Shown in pieces: positions 45,770 to 55,286 of a stretch of DNA of 64,000 nucleotides; the first letter of the stretch is position 1, and each line of letters begins with the position of its first letter. The notes under the pieces were generated by a model. That model did no database searches and was not told the origin of the DNA. It saw nothing but the letters and a program-made list of their open reading frames with translations. This stretch comes from Streptomyces sp. RKAG290 (GTDB taxonomy: Bacteria; Actinomycetota; Actinomycetes; Streptomycetales; Streptomycetaceae): positions 6,819,894 through 6,883,893 of the forward strand of contig NZ_JAJOZC010000001.1 in assembly GCF_023701695.1 (NCBI RefSeq), given 5' to 3'. The position numbers and the translations under genes are program-made.

Positions 45770-47731
45770 ATGGCCACTGAGAACACATCTGCTGCTGAGA
45801 GCGGTTACGTGCAGCCCGAGATCGACGTCCGGGCGCTGACCGAGGTGCTCGACGGCGAGTACGCCGAGATCCGCGACCTCGTCCGGACCAACCTGGTGGC
45901 GTCCGCCTCCGTCCTCGAGGAGGCCGACGAGCTCGGCATCGACGCGTTTCGGGAGCGGGTGCGTGAGCTCGTGGTCGACATGGCCGCGACGGGCCAGACC
46001 GGTATGGGTTTCCCGGCCGAGTATGGCGGGGGCGGGGACGTCGGAGCCTCGATCGCCGCGTTCGAGACCCTTGCCTTCGGTGACCTGTCGGTGCTGGTGA
46101 AGGTCGGCGTGCAGTTCGGACTCTTCGGCGGCGCGATCCTGCACCTGGGCACCGAGCGCCACCACGACGCCTATCTGCCGGACCTGATCACCGGGCGGCT
46201 GATGGGGTGCTTCGCGATGACCGAGACCGGGCACGGCTCCAACGTCCAGGCGCTCGGCACCGTCGCGCGGTACGACGCCGACAGCCAGGAGTTCGTCATC
46301 ACCACGCACGGCGACCAGGCGCGCAAGGACTACATCGGCAACGCGGCCCGCCATGCCGAGCTGGCGGTCGTCTTCGCCCAGCTGGAGGTGGACGGGAAGG
46401 CTGAGGGCGTGCACGCGTTCGTCGTGCCCGTCCGGGTCGGCGGCGAGGTGGCGCCCGGCGTCCGGATCGAGGACGCCGGCCGCAAGATGGGCCTCAACGG
46501 CGTGGACAACGGCCGCATCTGGTTCGACGGCGTGCGGGTACCGCGCGAGGCGCTGCTCAACCGCTTCGCCGACGTCACCCCCGAAGGGGTCTACGAGAGC
46601 CCGATCGAGAACCCCGACCGGCGCTTCTTCACCATGCTCGGCACTCTGGTGCAGGGCCGGGTCAGCGTCGGCGGAGCCGGGATCAACGCCGCCAAGGTCG
46701 CCCTCGCGATCGCCACGAAGTACGCCGTGCGGCGCCGGCAGTTCGAAGCGGCCTCGGACACCGAGGAGCAACTGCTCCTCGACTACGGTCTGCATCAGCG
46801 CCGCCTGCTGCCGCTCATCGCGCGTACGTACGCGTTGCACTTCGCGCAGGACGTCGTGCGCACGCACATGCACGAAGTCTTCTCCGGCATCGAGGACGAC
46901 GCCCAGGCGCGGCGCCGGCTGGAGTCACGGGCCGCCGGCACCAAGGCGCTCGGCACCTGGCACGCCACCCGGGTCGTCCAGGAGTGCCGCGAGGCGTGCG
47001 GCGGAGCCGGCTACCTCACCGTCAACCGGTTCGCCGCCCTCAAGGGCGACAGCGACATCTTCACCACGTTCGAGGGCGACAACCACGTCCTGATGCAGCT
47101 CGTGGCCAAGGGCCTGCTCACCCATTACGCGAGCGAGTTCGAGGACCTGGACCAGCTCGGCATGGTCCGCTACGTCACCAATCTCGCCGTCGAGACGGTC
47201 CTGGAGAAGACGTCGGCCCACAAGCTGCTGGAGCGGGTACGAGACCTGTTGCCCGGCGGCGACGAGTGGGACCAGGAGGCCGGCCTGCTCGACTCGGAGT
47301 ACCAGCTCGCCATGCTCCGCTACCGCGAGGAGCACATGCTGGCCGGCGTGGCCCGCCGGCTCAAGCGCGGGATCGACCAGAAGCGCAATCCCGGCGTCGT
47401 CTTCTCGCAGGTGCAGGACCACGTCATCGCGGTCGCCCACGCACACGTCGAGCGGCTGGTGCTGGAGGCGTTCGTCGACAAGGTGCGTGCGCTGCCCGAG
47501 AGCGGCAACAAGGTGGCGCTGGGCCTGCTGTGCGACCTGTTCGCCCTGTCGACGATCGAGGCGGACCGGGCCTGGTTCATGGAGCACGGCCGGCTGACCG
47601 TCCAGCGTTCCAAGGCGATCAGCCGCGAGGTGAACGACCTCTGCCGCAAGGTGCGCCCCCTCGCGGTCGACCTCGTCGACGCCTGGGGCATCCCGGCCGA
47701 AATGCTGCGCGCGCCGGATCTGGTGGGCTGA
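45770..47731 (+). CDS. Acyl-CoA oxidase/dehydrogenase
   Basis: 653 aa, the length of acyl-CoA oxidases rather than of dehydrogenases (about 380). The FAD-binding core has FAMTETGHGSNVQALGTVA and RIEDAGRKMGLNGVDNGRIW. The helical C-terminal part includes CREACGGAGYLTVNRFAALK and IFTTFEGDNHVLMQLVAKGL, the typical ACOX ending with the catalytic Glu region. It should carry out the first oxidation of a beta-oxidation cycle with FAD. It stands alone, divergent from the GCS2 gene. Confidence 0.93.
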   Translation: MATENTSAAESGYVQPEIDVRALTEVLDGEYAEIRDLVRTNLVASASVLEEADELGIDAFRERVRELVVDMAATGQTGMGFPAEYGGGGDVGASIAAFETLAFGDLSVLVKVGVQFGLFGGAILHLGTERHHDAYLPDLITGRLMGCFAMTETGHGSNVQALGTVARYDADSQEFVITTHGDQARKDYIGNAARHAELAVVFAQLEVDGKAEGVHAFVVPVRVGGEVAPGVRIEDAGRKMGLNGVDNGRIWFDGVRVPREALLNRFADVTPEGVYESPIENPDRRFFTMLGTLVQGRVSVGGAGINAAKVALAIATKYAVRRRQFEAASDTEEQLLLDYGLHQRRLLPLIARTYALHFAQDVVRTHMHEVFSGIEDDAQARRRLESRAAGTKALGTWHATRVVQECREACGGAGYLTVNRFAALKGDSDIFTTFEGDNHVLMQLVAKGLLTHYASEFEDLDQLGMVRYVTNLAVETVLEKTSAHKLLERVRDLLPGGDEWDQEAGLLDSEYQLAMLRYREEHMLAGVARRLKRGIDQKRNPGVVFSQVQDHVIAVAHAHVERLVLEAFVDKVRALPESGNKVALGLLCDLFALSTIEADRAWFMEHGRLTVQRSKAISREVNDLCRKVRPLAVDLVDAWGIPAEMLRAPDLVG

Positions 47732-48029
47732 TCCCGGGACGGGGCTCCACGCAGTCACCACAGGGAGGCCATCGCTGGACACCGTGGGCGGTTCGGTCGG
47801 CACGGCTGCCTCGCCGTGGTCCCGCAGAACCGACTGTCCGCCCGCGGCCCGGACACCGCGGGGCGTTCGGCTTCGGCGACACGTGCTGGCGGGTGCTCGC
47901 CTTCTGCCTGCTTGGCGCCGTGGGCGACCCGGCTGCCGCGGACCCAGGCCCGCAAGCCATGGGGGCCCGGCTTCACGGAGTGGCCGGCGACTCGTCCCAC
48001 GGCCACGGCGGCGCGGTGCCTTGGCGGCT

Positions 48030-49322
48030 TCACCTCCCGAGGACCCCCGCGACCTCGTCCGCCATCACCCGGTACCCCGCGTCGTTGGGGTGCAGGGCGT
48101 CCCCGTGGTCGTAGGCGGGGTTCAGGCGGTCCGGGTCGGACGGGGCGGCGAGCGCCTTGTCGAAGTCGGCGTAGGCGTCGAACTCGCCGGCGTGCCGGAC
48201 CCAGTCGTTGACCTCGTTGCTGACCCGTGCCGCGTGCGGGCCCCAGTGGTCGGAACCCTTGAGCGGCAGCAGCGTCGCCCCGACCGCCTTGAGGCCCTTG
48301 TCGTGCGCGGCGTGGATCAGCTTGCGGTAGCCGGCGATGAGTGCGGCGGACGAGACCACGGGGGCGGGTTTGTAGGTGGGAGGGGGGTTGGCGCCCTTGG
48401 CCGCTTCGCTGAAGCCGATGTCGTTGAGTCCTTCCAGGATCACGACCGTCGAGACGCCGGGCTGGGCGAGGACGTCGCGCGCGAAGCGGGCGGTGGCACG
48501 CTCACCGAACCAGGCCGAGTCGTTGAGCACCAGGTTGCCGCCGATCCCCTCGTTGACCACGGGGCGTCGGGTCCGCTCGGCGAGCGCGTCCGAGTAGCGG
48601 CGGTCGGTGCCGGGGGTGGAGCCGAAACCGTCCGTGATGGAGTCCCCGAAGACGACGATGCCGTCCGGCCCGGCGCTCTCACCGGCTGACGTGGCGTCAC
48701 CTCCCGGAGTAAGTGCGCCGCTGCCGCCCACCTCGATGCCGGAGAGGTAGTACCACGACTGGGTGCTGCTGGTGTACGCGGCGCCCGACGTGTCGGCCTG
48801 GTGGTCGCCGTCCGCACGGTAGGTGTCGGCCCAGCCCTGCGCGTGGAAAGTGGCGGGGCCCGTGGTTCCCGCGAGGTAGAGGGTGACCGTGACCGACTCC
48901 AGCCTCTTCAGCCCCAGCGCGGCCGCATCGCTGCGCACCTCACCGTGCGCGGGTACGGCAGTGGCGCGCTCGCCGCCGAAGGTGAGGTGACGGACAGAGC
49001 CCTGCCCGACCCCCGCGCCCCGCGTGGTGCGGGCGATCGTCGCGCCGGTGATCTTCAGGGGTGAGGTGCCGTACGTGTTCGAGAGCCGGATCCTGGCCAG
49101 GTCACCCCCCTTGGTCACCCGGACGACCTGGCGCAGGGACTGGTGGGAGAAGCCCTCCTGGGACCAGTTGGGCGTGAAGCCGGTGCTGGGGAGCTGCGGG
49201 GAGGCTCCCCAGGCAGCGGTCCAGGCGACGGGTGCGGCCTCGCCGGGGCCGGACAGGATTCCGACGGCGAGGGACCCGGCGACGAGGGAGGAAGCGATGC
49301 GGCGTACGGGAGGGATCTTCAT
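48030..49322 (-). CDS. Secreted SGNH/GDSL hydrolase
   Basis: 430 aa. Signal peptide at 1-29 (IASSLVAGSLAVGILSGPGEAA). An N-terminal beta domain (about 30-205) contains SLRQVVRVTKGGDLARIRLS. The SGNH catalytic domain follows, with block I VVFGDSITDGFGS (Ser), block II Gly in NEGIGGN, block III LEGLNDIG (Asn) and block V DALHPNDAGYR (Asp and His). It is probably an extracellular esterase acting on a polysaccharide or lipid. The start ATG has AAAGG upstream. Confidence 0.92.
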   Translation of the reverse strand: MKIPPVRRIASSLVAGSLAVGILSGPGEAAPVAWTAAWGASPQLPSTGFTPNWSQEGFSHQSLRQVVRVTKGGDLARIRLSNTYGTSPLKITGATIARTTRGAGVGQGSVRHLTFGGERATAVPAHGEVRSDAAALGLKRLESVTVTLYLAGTTGPATFHAQGWADTYRADGDHQADTSGAAYTSSTQSWYYLSGIEVGGSGALTPGGDATSAGESAGPDGIVVFGDSITDGFGSTPGTDRRYSDALAERTRRPVVNEGIGGNLVLNDSAWFGERATARFARDVLAQPGVSTVVILEGLNDIGFSEAAKGANPPPTYKPAPVVSSAALIAGYRKLIHAAHDKGLKAVGATLLPLKGSDHWGPHAARVSNEVNDWVRHAGEFDAYADFDKALAAPSDPDRLNPAYDHGDALHPNDAGYRVMADEVAGVLGR

Positions 49323-49765
49323 GACCGACCTTTAATGGGTTTGTGGTTCCGTTAAGTTGGGGGAACCGTAGCAGGTCGATGCGAGTTAATGGAACCCTGG
49401 GCCCGTTTGTGAGTGGCTTCGCGGGCCGCCGACCAGGGGCTTCGGACGGTTCGCATCATTGAGTAAGTCTTTGCCCGTGGCTGGAAGGTGACGCTCCGGC
49501 CTGCCGTTCGTGTCGGTACGGCCGGGCGTGGCGAGGGGCGCCCCGTTGCGAGCCGGCGCGGGCGGCGCGGCGGGCGGCCGAAAGTGTGCGGACGGCGGCC
49601 CCCTGCGGTGTTACGGCCATGTTGACCGTATGCAGCGGCAGGACGCACGCTCGTGACGTAACTGGTGAGTACACCTAGTTGGGCCGGGAGTGGTAACGGC
49701 CCCGAACCCGCTGCTCAGCGGCGGCTTCCGGGCCCCGGCCGACGACAGCACGCAGGAGGTAGCGC
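49323..49765. promoter_or_regulatory. Divergent intergenic region between GDSL hydrolase and asnB
   Basis: 443 non-coding bases. Close to the hydrolase start, GGTTCCGTTAA (49345-49355) and TTAATGGAACC (49387-49397) form an inverted repeat with one mismatch, and a third copy of the half-site (GGGAACC, 49361-49367) lies between. It may be an operator for the hydrolase gene. The asnB side ends with AGGAGGT as ribosome site. Nothing else is seen. Confidence 0.45.
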
Positions 49766-51607
49766 ATGTGTGGCATCACCGGCTGGGTCTCCTTCACACG
49801 TGACTTGCACGGTGCGTCCGAGACCTTGGACGCCATGACGGAGACGATGTCCTGCCGCGGTCCCGACGACCGTGGCACCTGGATCAACGGTCCGGCCGCG
49901 CTCGGGCACCGGCGGCTGGCCATCATCGACCTGCCCGGTGGGCGCCAGCCGATGACGGCGGACACACCCGGCGGTACGGTCGCCCTCGTCTACTCGGGGG
50001 AGACGTACAACTTCACCGAGCTGCGCCGCGAACTGACCGGGCGGGGGCACCGGTTCACCACGGAGTCCGACACCGAGGTGGTGCTGCGCGGCTATCTGGA
50101 GTGGGGCGAAGCGGTGGCCGAGCGGCTCAACGGCATGTACGCGTTCGCCGTGTGGGACGGCCGGCACGACAAGCTCGTCATGATCCGCGACCGGATGGGC
50201 ATCAAGCCCTTCTACTACTACGAGACCCCGGACGGCGTCCTGTTCGGCTCCGAGCCCAAAGCGATCCTGGCCAACCCGCTGGCCCGCGCCCGCGTCGGCC
50301 TCGACGGACTGCGGGAACTCTTCGCCTTCGTCAAGACGCCCGGCCACGCCGTGTGGGAGGGGATGCGCGAGGTCGAGCCCGGCACAGTCGTCACGGTGGA
50401 CCGCAACGGACTGCGCCGGCACGTCTACTGGCAGCTGGAGACCCGCCCGCACACGGACGGCAAGGACGAGTCCATCGCCCATGTGCGCGCGCTCCTCGAT
50501 GACATCGTGCGGCGCCAGATGGTCTCGGACGTGCCGCGCTGCACCCTGCTCTCCGGCGGACTCGACTCCTCCGCGATGACGGCGATCGCCGCGCGTCAGC
50601 TCGCCGAGACCGGCGAGACGGTGCGGAGCTTCGCGGTCGACTTCCTGGGGCAGGCCGACAACTTCGTCGCCGACGAGCTGCGCACCACTCCGGACACCCC
50701 GTACGTGCACGACGTCGCGCGGGCCTCGGGCACCGACCACCGCGACATCGTGCTGGACTCGCATGCGCTGGCCGACCCGGAGGTCCGCGCCCAGGTGATC
50801 CGGGCGCGCGACATCCCGATGGGCTTCGGCGACATGGATGCCTCGCTGTACCTGCTGTTCAGGTCCATCCGCGAGCACTCGACCGTCGCGCTCTCGGGGG
50901 AGTCGGCGGACGAAGTCTTCGGCGGCTACCTGCAGTTCTTCGACGAAGAGGCCCGGCGCGCCAGCACCTTCCCCTGGCTGGTGCGCTTCGCCCAGCACTT
51001 CGGCGACGACTCCGACGTGCTGAGGCCCGAGCTGACGGCCGCCCTCGACATCCCGTCGTACATCCAGGACAGCTACGACACGGCGGTCGCCGGAATCCAG
51101 CGCCTGGAGGGCGAGAGCGATTTCGAGTTCAGGATGCGCAGGATCTGCCATCTGCACCTGACGCGATTCGTGCGCGTCCTGCTCGATCGCAAGGACCGGG
51201 CGAGCATGGCGGTCGGCCTCGAAGTGCGCGTACCGTTCTGCGACCACCGTCTCGTCGAGTACGTGTACAACACGCCCTGGTCGCTGAAGTCCTTCGACGG
51301 CAGGGAGAAGTCCCTGCTGCGCGAGGCGACCGCGGACGTGCTGCCGAAGTCGGTCTACGACCGGGTCAAGAGCCCCTACCCCTCCACTCAGGACCCCAAG
51401 TACGCGCTGGCCCTGCAGGGTCACGCCAAGGACCTGCTCGCGCGGCACTCGCACCCCGTCTTCGACCTCGTCGACCGCGACCGGGTCAAGCGCGTGGCGC
51501 AGCACGACGCGCCGCAGATCACCCAGGCCTCCCGGCGCGGTCTGGAACGCACTCTGGATCTGGCGCTGTGGCTCGATCTCTACAAGCCGGAGATCTCGCT
51601 GTCCTGA
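49766..51607 (+). CDS. asnB: Asparagine synthetase B, glutamine-hydrolysing
   Basis: 613 aa. It begins MCGITGWVSF, so after removal of Met the Cys is the glutaminase nucleophile. GPAALGHRRLAIIDLPGG belongs to the class II amidotransferase domain (1-220). The synthetase domain has the PP-loop LLSGGLDSSAMTAIAA (about 255-270) and later VALSGESADEVFGGY. It makes asparagine from aspartate, glutamine and ATP; an amidotransferase in a secondary pathway is possible but no such cluster is adjacent. AGGAGGT precedes the ATG. Confidence 0.92.
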   Translation: MCGITGWVSFTRDLHGASETLDAMTETMSCRGPDDRGTWINGPAALGHRRLAIIDLPGGRQPMTADTPGGTVALVYSGETYNFTELRRELTGRGHRFTTESDTEVVLRGYLEWGEAVAERLNGMYAFAVWDGRHDKLVMIRDRMGIKPFYYYETPDGVLFGSEPKAILANPLARARVGLDGLRELFAFVKTPGHAVWEGMREVEPGTVVTVDRNGLRRHVYWQLETRPHTDGKDESIAHVRALLDDIVRRQMVSDVPRCTLLSGGLDSSAMTAIAARQLAETGETVRSFAVDFLGQADNFVADELRTTPDTPYVHDVARASGTDHRDIVLDSHALADPEVRAQVIRARDIPMGFGDMDASLYLLFRSIREHSTVALSGESADEVFGGYLQFFDEEARRASTFPWLVRFAQHFGDDSDVLRPELTAALDIPSYIQDSYDTAVAGIQRLEGESDFEFRMRRICHLHLTRFVRVLLDRKDRASMAVGLEVRVPFCDHRLVEYVYNTPWSLKSFDGREKSLLREATADVLPKSVYDRVKSPYPSTQDPKYALALQGHAKDLLARHSHPVFDLVDRDRVKRVAQHDAPQITQASRRGLERTLDLALWLDLYKPEISLS

Positions 51608-51645
51608 TCACCCGGCCGGTCGGCCCGTACGGCGGGGCGGCGAGG

Positions 51646-51689
51646 GGAGGGCCCGGACCGGGGGCGGGGGCCCGGCAGTCCGGGCCCTC
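51646..51689. terminator. Hairpin between convergent asnB and SnoaL-like genes
   Basis: GAGGGCCCGGA (51646-51656) and TCCGGGCCCTC (51679-51689) are perfect 11-bp arms. They lie between the two stop codons (51607 plus, 51737 minus). Confidence 0.7.
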
Positions 51690-51736
51690 CGGCTCCCTCG
51701 GTCCGGTCGCGTCCCGTCCGTCTCCGGACGCGCCGC

Positions 51737-52735
51737 TCAGTAGATGTTGGCCTCCACCGCCGGGCCGTCGCCCCGGGTGCTGTTGATCTGGGCCCGCAGC
51801 GAGATCTCGTCGTAGACACGGAACTCCCGCACGATCCGGCCCTCCTGGATCAGGAACTGGGACACCCCGAGCACGGTCACCGGCTGATCGGTCAGCTGCC
51901 CGAAGACCGGCGTGCCCCGGTAGGTGCCGTGCATCGTCCACGTGACGGCCACCCGCAGACCGGCGTACCGCGGGGAGTAGTTGGTCTGCACGTCGCGCAC
52001 CGCGAACCGGGCGTCGGGGAAAGCCCCGACCATGGACAGGAGATCGCTCTGGTAGCGCTCAGGGCGGATGACGGTCCGGTCGCCGATCGTGTGGAGGAAG
52101 AGGTCTCGCACCATGAAGTCGTTGACCCGGTGCAGCCGACGCTGCGACCACACCTCCTCGATGAACTCCAGCACCATCTCGCACTCGGGCCGGAACTCGT
52201 CAGGTCGCGGTCCGCTCACACCGGCCAGCAGCACGTCCTTCGGCGGCTCCTCGGTCATCGACCCGCTGTATCCCTGGAACCGCAGCGCCCGGGCGGCCTC
52301 GTCCGGGTCCACGCCGCGCTGCAGACAGTCCGCCAGTTCGTCACGGACCACCCACTCCTCGACCATCCGGCCACGGCGGTAGAGGCAGTTGGCGACCGTG
52401 CGCTTGCGGATCCGGATGTTCCTGCCGTCGACCAGGTGCTCGTCTGCGGAGAAGACGAGGTGCGAGCTGAGGAAGGCGTCATCCCCGCGCGCCTCCCACA
52501 CCACGTCCTCGGCCTGGCCGATGTGTCCGGGCGTGCTGCCCATACGCATCGTGCTGCCCTCGATCACGCCGTCGCGGCCCACGACGGTGCCGAGGCTGGT
52601 GTGGACGATCGAGTCCGGCTCGTAGTTGTCGACGATGTACGCGATGTCGCGGCCGACCCAGATGCGGTCGGTCACCTCACGGATGAAGTCGTCGGGGTCC
52701 TTGTAGGGGAGGTAGGCGGCGGGGTCCAGTGACAT
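51737..52735 (-). CDS. Tandem SnoaL/NTF2-like protein
   Basis: 332 aa from ATG 52735, with AAGGAAG upstream. It is built of two NTF2-like cone-shaped domains, about 1-165 and 175-332. Each opens with a similar helix (REVTDRIWVGRDIAYIVDNY and EFIEEVWSQRRLHRVNDFMV). The second closes with FLIQEGRIVREFRVYDEISL. Such proteins act as cyclases, hydratases or isomerases on small or polyketide-like substrates. An operator like those of the neighbouring operon lies upstream, so it probably belongs to that catabolic regulon. Its reaction is unknown. Confidence 0.82.
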   Translation of the reverse strand: MSLDPAAYLPYKDPDDFIREVTDRIWVGRDIAYIVDNYEPDSIVHTSLGTVVGRDGVIEGSTMRMGSTPGHIGQAEDVVWEARGDDAFLSSHLVFSADEHLVDGRNIRIRKRTVANCLYRRGRMVEEWVVRDELADCLQRGVDPDEAARALRFQGYSGSMTEEPPKDVLLAGVSGPRPDEFRPECEMVLEFIEEVWSQRRLHRVNDFMVRDLFLHTIGDRTVIRPERYQSDLLSMVGAFPDARFAVRDVQTNYSPRYAGLRVAVTWTMHGTYRGTPVFGQLTDQPVTVLGVSQFLIQEGRIVREFRVYDEISLRAQINSTRGDGPAVEANIY

Positions 52736-52762
52736 GGTGCTTCCTTTTCTCGATCCGAACTG

Positions 52763-52776
52763 TGTATGCGTATGCA
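52763..52776. promoter_or_regulatory. LacI-type operator, site A
   Basis: TGTATGCGTATGCA, 12 of 14 matches to the palindrome TGCATACGTATGCA. It lies about 30 bases before the start of the tandem SnoaL gene. Same motif as sites B, C and D. Confidence 0.65.
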
Positions 52777-52854
52777 CTTGCTGTTCCGTGCGAGGTGATT
52801 CGCCGGGAGCCGGTTCTGTGGTGCGTGCGGTGCCGGCCGTACGTCAGGCGCTGC

Positions 52855-54200
52855 TCACCGGGCGAACTTGTCCTCGCCCAGCTGACTCCGGTACGTCTCC
52901 GTCATGAAGACGCTCACGACCACGAGGGCCATCACCGCGGCCGCCGCGAGGTAGACCCACACGGCGTAGATCGTGTCGAAACTGCTGACGAGCAGGGCGG
53001 CGACGAACGGCGTGATCCCCATGAAGATGGAGAACGAGCTGTTGTACGCGATGGCGCTGGCGCTGAACCGGGTGCGCGTCGCGAAGAGTTCCGCCGTGCA
53101 GACCGTCACGATGCCGGTCAGGAAGAACTCGGGAACGATGTAGATCAGCTGGCTGGCGACGGCCGTGCCGAAGGTGCCGCCCTCGCCGACCCGGAAGGCC
53201 AGCGGCACCAGGACGATGCACGCGACGGCGCCGGTGATCAGCATGGGCTTGCGGCCGATCCGGTCCGAGAGCATCCCGGCCAGCGGCAGCATCGGGATGA
53301 GCACGGCGATCGAGATCGCGTTGGACGTCAGCGCCATCCAGCGCGGCAGGCCGAGCGTGCCGGTCAGGTACTGGGGATAGAAGGTGACCCAGCTGTACGA
53401 CAGGATCGCGGCCATGATCGAGACACCGCAGAACGCGAGCATCGGCCGCCACTGCGTGCGCAGCGCCTCCCGGATCGGGGCCTTGACGACCTCGGTACCG
53501 CCCTCCGTGGCCCGGACGAACTCGGGCGACTCCTCGATGCGCTGCCGCAGCCAGATCCCGACCGCGCTCAGCGGCAGCGCGAGCAGGAACGGGATGCGCC
53601 AGCCCCATGAGTCGAGCGAGGGGCCGTCGAACAGCCAGCTGGTGAGTGCCGCGGTGCCGGCGCCGGCGAGGATGCCGACGAAGCAGCTGTTGGAGGCGTA
53701 CGAGGCGTAGTAGCCGCGCCGGTTCGGCTCGGCCCACTCCACGATGAAGGCCACCGCCCCGACGTACTCGCCGCCCGACACCATGCCCTGGACGACGCGC
53801 AGGAGCAGGAGGAGCAGCGGCGCGAAGACCCCGATCTGCTGGTAGGTCGGCAGGACGCCGATCAGGGCGGTGGCCACGCCCATGAACACGATGGTCCACA
53901 GCAGCGTCTTCTTCCGGCCCACCCGGTCCCCCCAGCGGCCGACGAGCGTTCCGCCGAGCGGGCGGAACAGGCATGCGACGGCGATGATCGCGTACGTGCT
54001 CAGCACCGCCACCGCCTGGTTGCTCTCCGGGAAGAAGGAGGGGGCCAGCACGGGGCCAGATAACCGTAGAGGCCATAGTCGAACTGTTCGACGAAGTTTC
54101 CGATGCTTCCCGCGCCGATGGCTCGGCGTATCGCATTCCGCTTGTCCGTGCTGACCTCTTGTGGGCCGACAGCGGTGGTGGGCGGCGCTACAGCGGACAT
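52855..54200 (-). pseudogene. MFS transporter, metabolite:H+ symporter (MHS) type, frameshifted near the N-terminus
   Basis: With one base restored, 448 aa with 12 helices. The N-terminus from ATG 54200 (GGAG upstream) reads RRAIGAGSIGNFVEQFDYGL with YGYLAP, and the other frame resumes at VLAPSFFPESNQAVAVLSTY. GGTLVGRWGDRVGRKKTLLW is the loop 2-3 signature, and GMLSDRIGRKPMLI repeats it. This branch includes shikimate, alpha-ketoglutarate and betaine symporters, so the cargo is likely an organic acid or zwitterion. The break is at the G run 54052-54055. Operator B is upstream, which ties it to the LacI regulon as the uptake system. Confidence 0.85.
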
Positions 54201-54247
54201 GGCTTCTCCGTTCGCGCGGTGAGGTGACAATCGCGGTGACGTGGCAA

Positions 54248-54261
54248 TGCATACGTATGAA
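54248..54261. promoter_or_regulatory. LacI-type operator, site B
   Basis: TGCATACGTATGAA, 13 of 14 matches to TGCATACGTATGCA. It lies 48 bases before the start of the MFS gene. Confidence 0.7.
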
Positions 54262-54394
54262 CTTCCGCCGAACACTAAGGAGCGCAGAGGAGACCGTCAA
54301 GAGGTGGGCGAGATGCGCCCGGTGCCGGCGAGGGCGCTGCCGCCGGACAAGGCCTGGTGGGACGGGGCAGGGGTGCTCGTGGCGCCGCGGGCCT

Positions 54395-54447
54395 GAGCGG
54401 GCGCCGTAGGACCGGCTCCAGCACGGGGCAGCCCGCAGCGCCCGCTC
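54395..54447. terminator. Inverted repeat downstream of the aldolase operon
   Basis: GAGCGGGCGC (54395-54404) and GCGCCCGCTC (54438-54447) are perfect 10-bp arms with a 33-base loop. They lie after the aldolase stop (54501, minus) and before the MFS promoter. Confidence 0.45.
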
Positions 54448-54500
54448 GCCCCCGTGCCCTGTCCCGCCGCACCCTCCGGGGCCGTCCGGCGAACGGCGAA

Positions 54501-55286
54501 TCAGGGGCGGCCGAGGTCCTGGCCGGGACCACCTGGCGCGGCGAGGGACCGGAAGGTGTCCATCAGGACCTGGGTCATGTTGTAGAGCACCAGTTGGGAG
54601 CCCGCTCGCTCCGCCGCCCTTGCCCCGTCGGCGCCCGGGACGATGGTCATCACGGCGCGGCCGGCCCCATGGGTCGCCCGGTGGGCGGTGGCGATCAGAC
54701 CGTCGACGACGTCCTGCGCGGGGAAGGCGCAGTCCGCCGCCAGGTCGGCCGGGCCCACGAGGACGGCGTCGACGCCCTGGGTGGCGACGATCTCCGCGGC
54801 GTCGGCACAGGCGCGCGCCGTCTCGATCATCGCGACCACCAGGGTGTCCAGGGAGGCGGCCACGTGCTCCGCCGCCGGGACCGTGCCGAATCGGCCCGCC
54901 CTGCTGTACGTGGCGAAGCCCCGCGTCCCCAGCGGCGGGTAGTGGACCGCGGCCACCGCCCGCTGCGCGTCCTGCGCGCTGTCGATGTGCGGATGGATGA
55001 TCCCGGCCGCCCCGAGATCCAGACAGCGCAGGGCGAGGGCGGGCTCGGCCGTGCCCACGCGTACGAGCACGTCGATGCCCTGCGCCGCCGCGGCCGTCAG
55101 ATGGTGCTGGAGGACCGCCATGTCAGCCGGCCCGTGCTCGCAGTCGATGACCACGTAGTCGAGCCCCGCGACGCCCGCCATCTCCACCAGCGTCTCGCAG
55201 GGGAGTCGCAGCAGGGCCCCGTAGAGACGTTCGCCGGCCGCGAGCCGCTGCTTGAGGGAGCGGCGTTCCGCTCGTGCCGCCGTCAC
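54501..55286 (-). CDS. HpcH/HpaI-family aldolase
   Basis: 261 aa TIM barrel. YVVIDCEHGPADM, GIIHPHIDSAQDAQRAV, LGTRGFATYSRAGRFG and VVAMIETARA are the class II pyruvate-aldolase motifs, with metal-binding Glu (IET) and Asp (LVGPADLA). The family splits 4-hydroxy-2-oxo acids into pyruvate or a similar keto acid and an aldehyde. The GTG overlaps the SDR stop (GTGA). It is the last gene of the five-gene operon and so a likely last carbon-carbon cleavage step. Confidence 0.9.
   Translation of the reverse strand: MTAARAERRSLKQRLAAGERLYGALLRLPCETLVEMAGVAGLDYVVIDCEHGPADMAVLQHHLTAAAAQGIDVLVRVGTAEPALALRCLDLGAAGIIHPHIDSAQDAQRAVAAVHYPPLGTRGFATYSRAGRFGTVPAAEHVAASLDTLVVAMIETARACADAAEIVATQGVDAVLVGPADLAADCAFPAQDVVDGLIATAHRATHGAGRAVMTIVPGADGARAAERAGSQLVLYNMTQVLMDTFRSLAAPGGPGQDLGRP

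Noticed and set aside
47732..48029. Possible gene between acyl-CoA oxidase and GDSL hydrolase
   Set aside because: Frames on both strands are open but have no ribosome site and no recognisable protein; treated as intergenic.
49715..51505. Long open frame antisense to asnB, and similar ones such as 33210-34928 and 45542-46873
   Set aside because: High-GC coding DNA keeps antisense frames open; their products are Arg/Gly/Val-rich, match no family and lie opposite clear genes.
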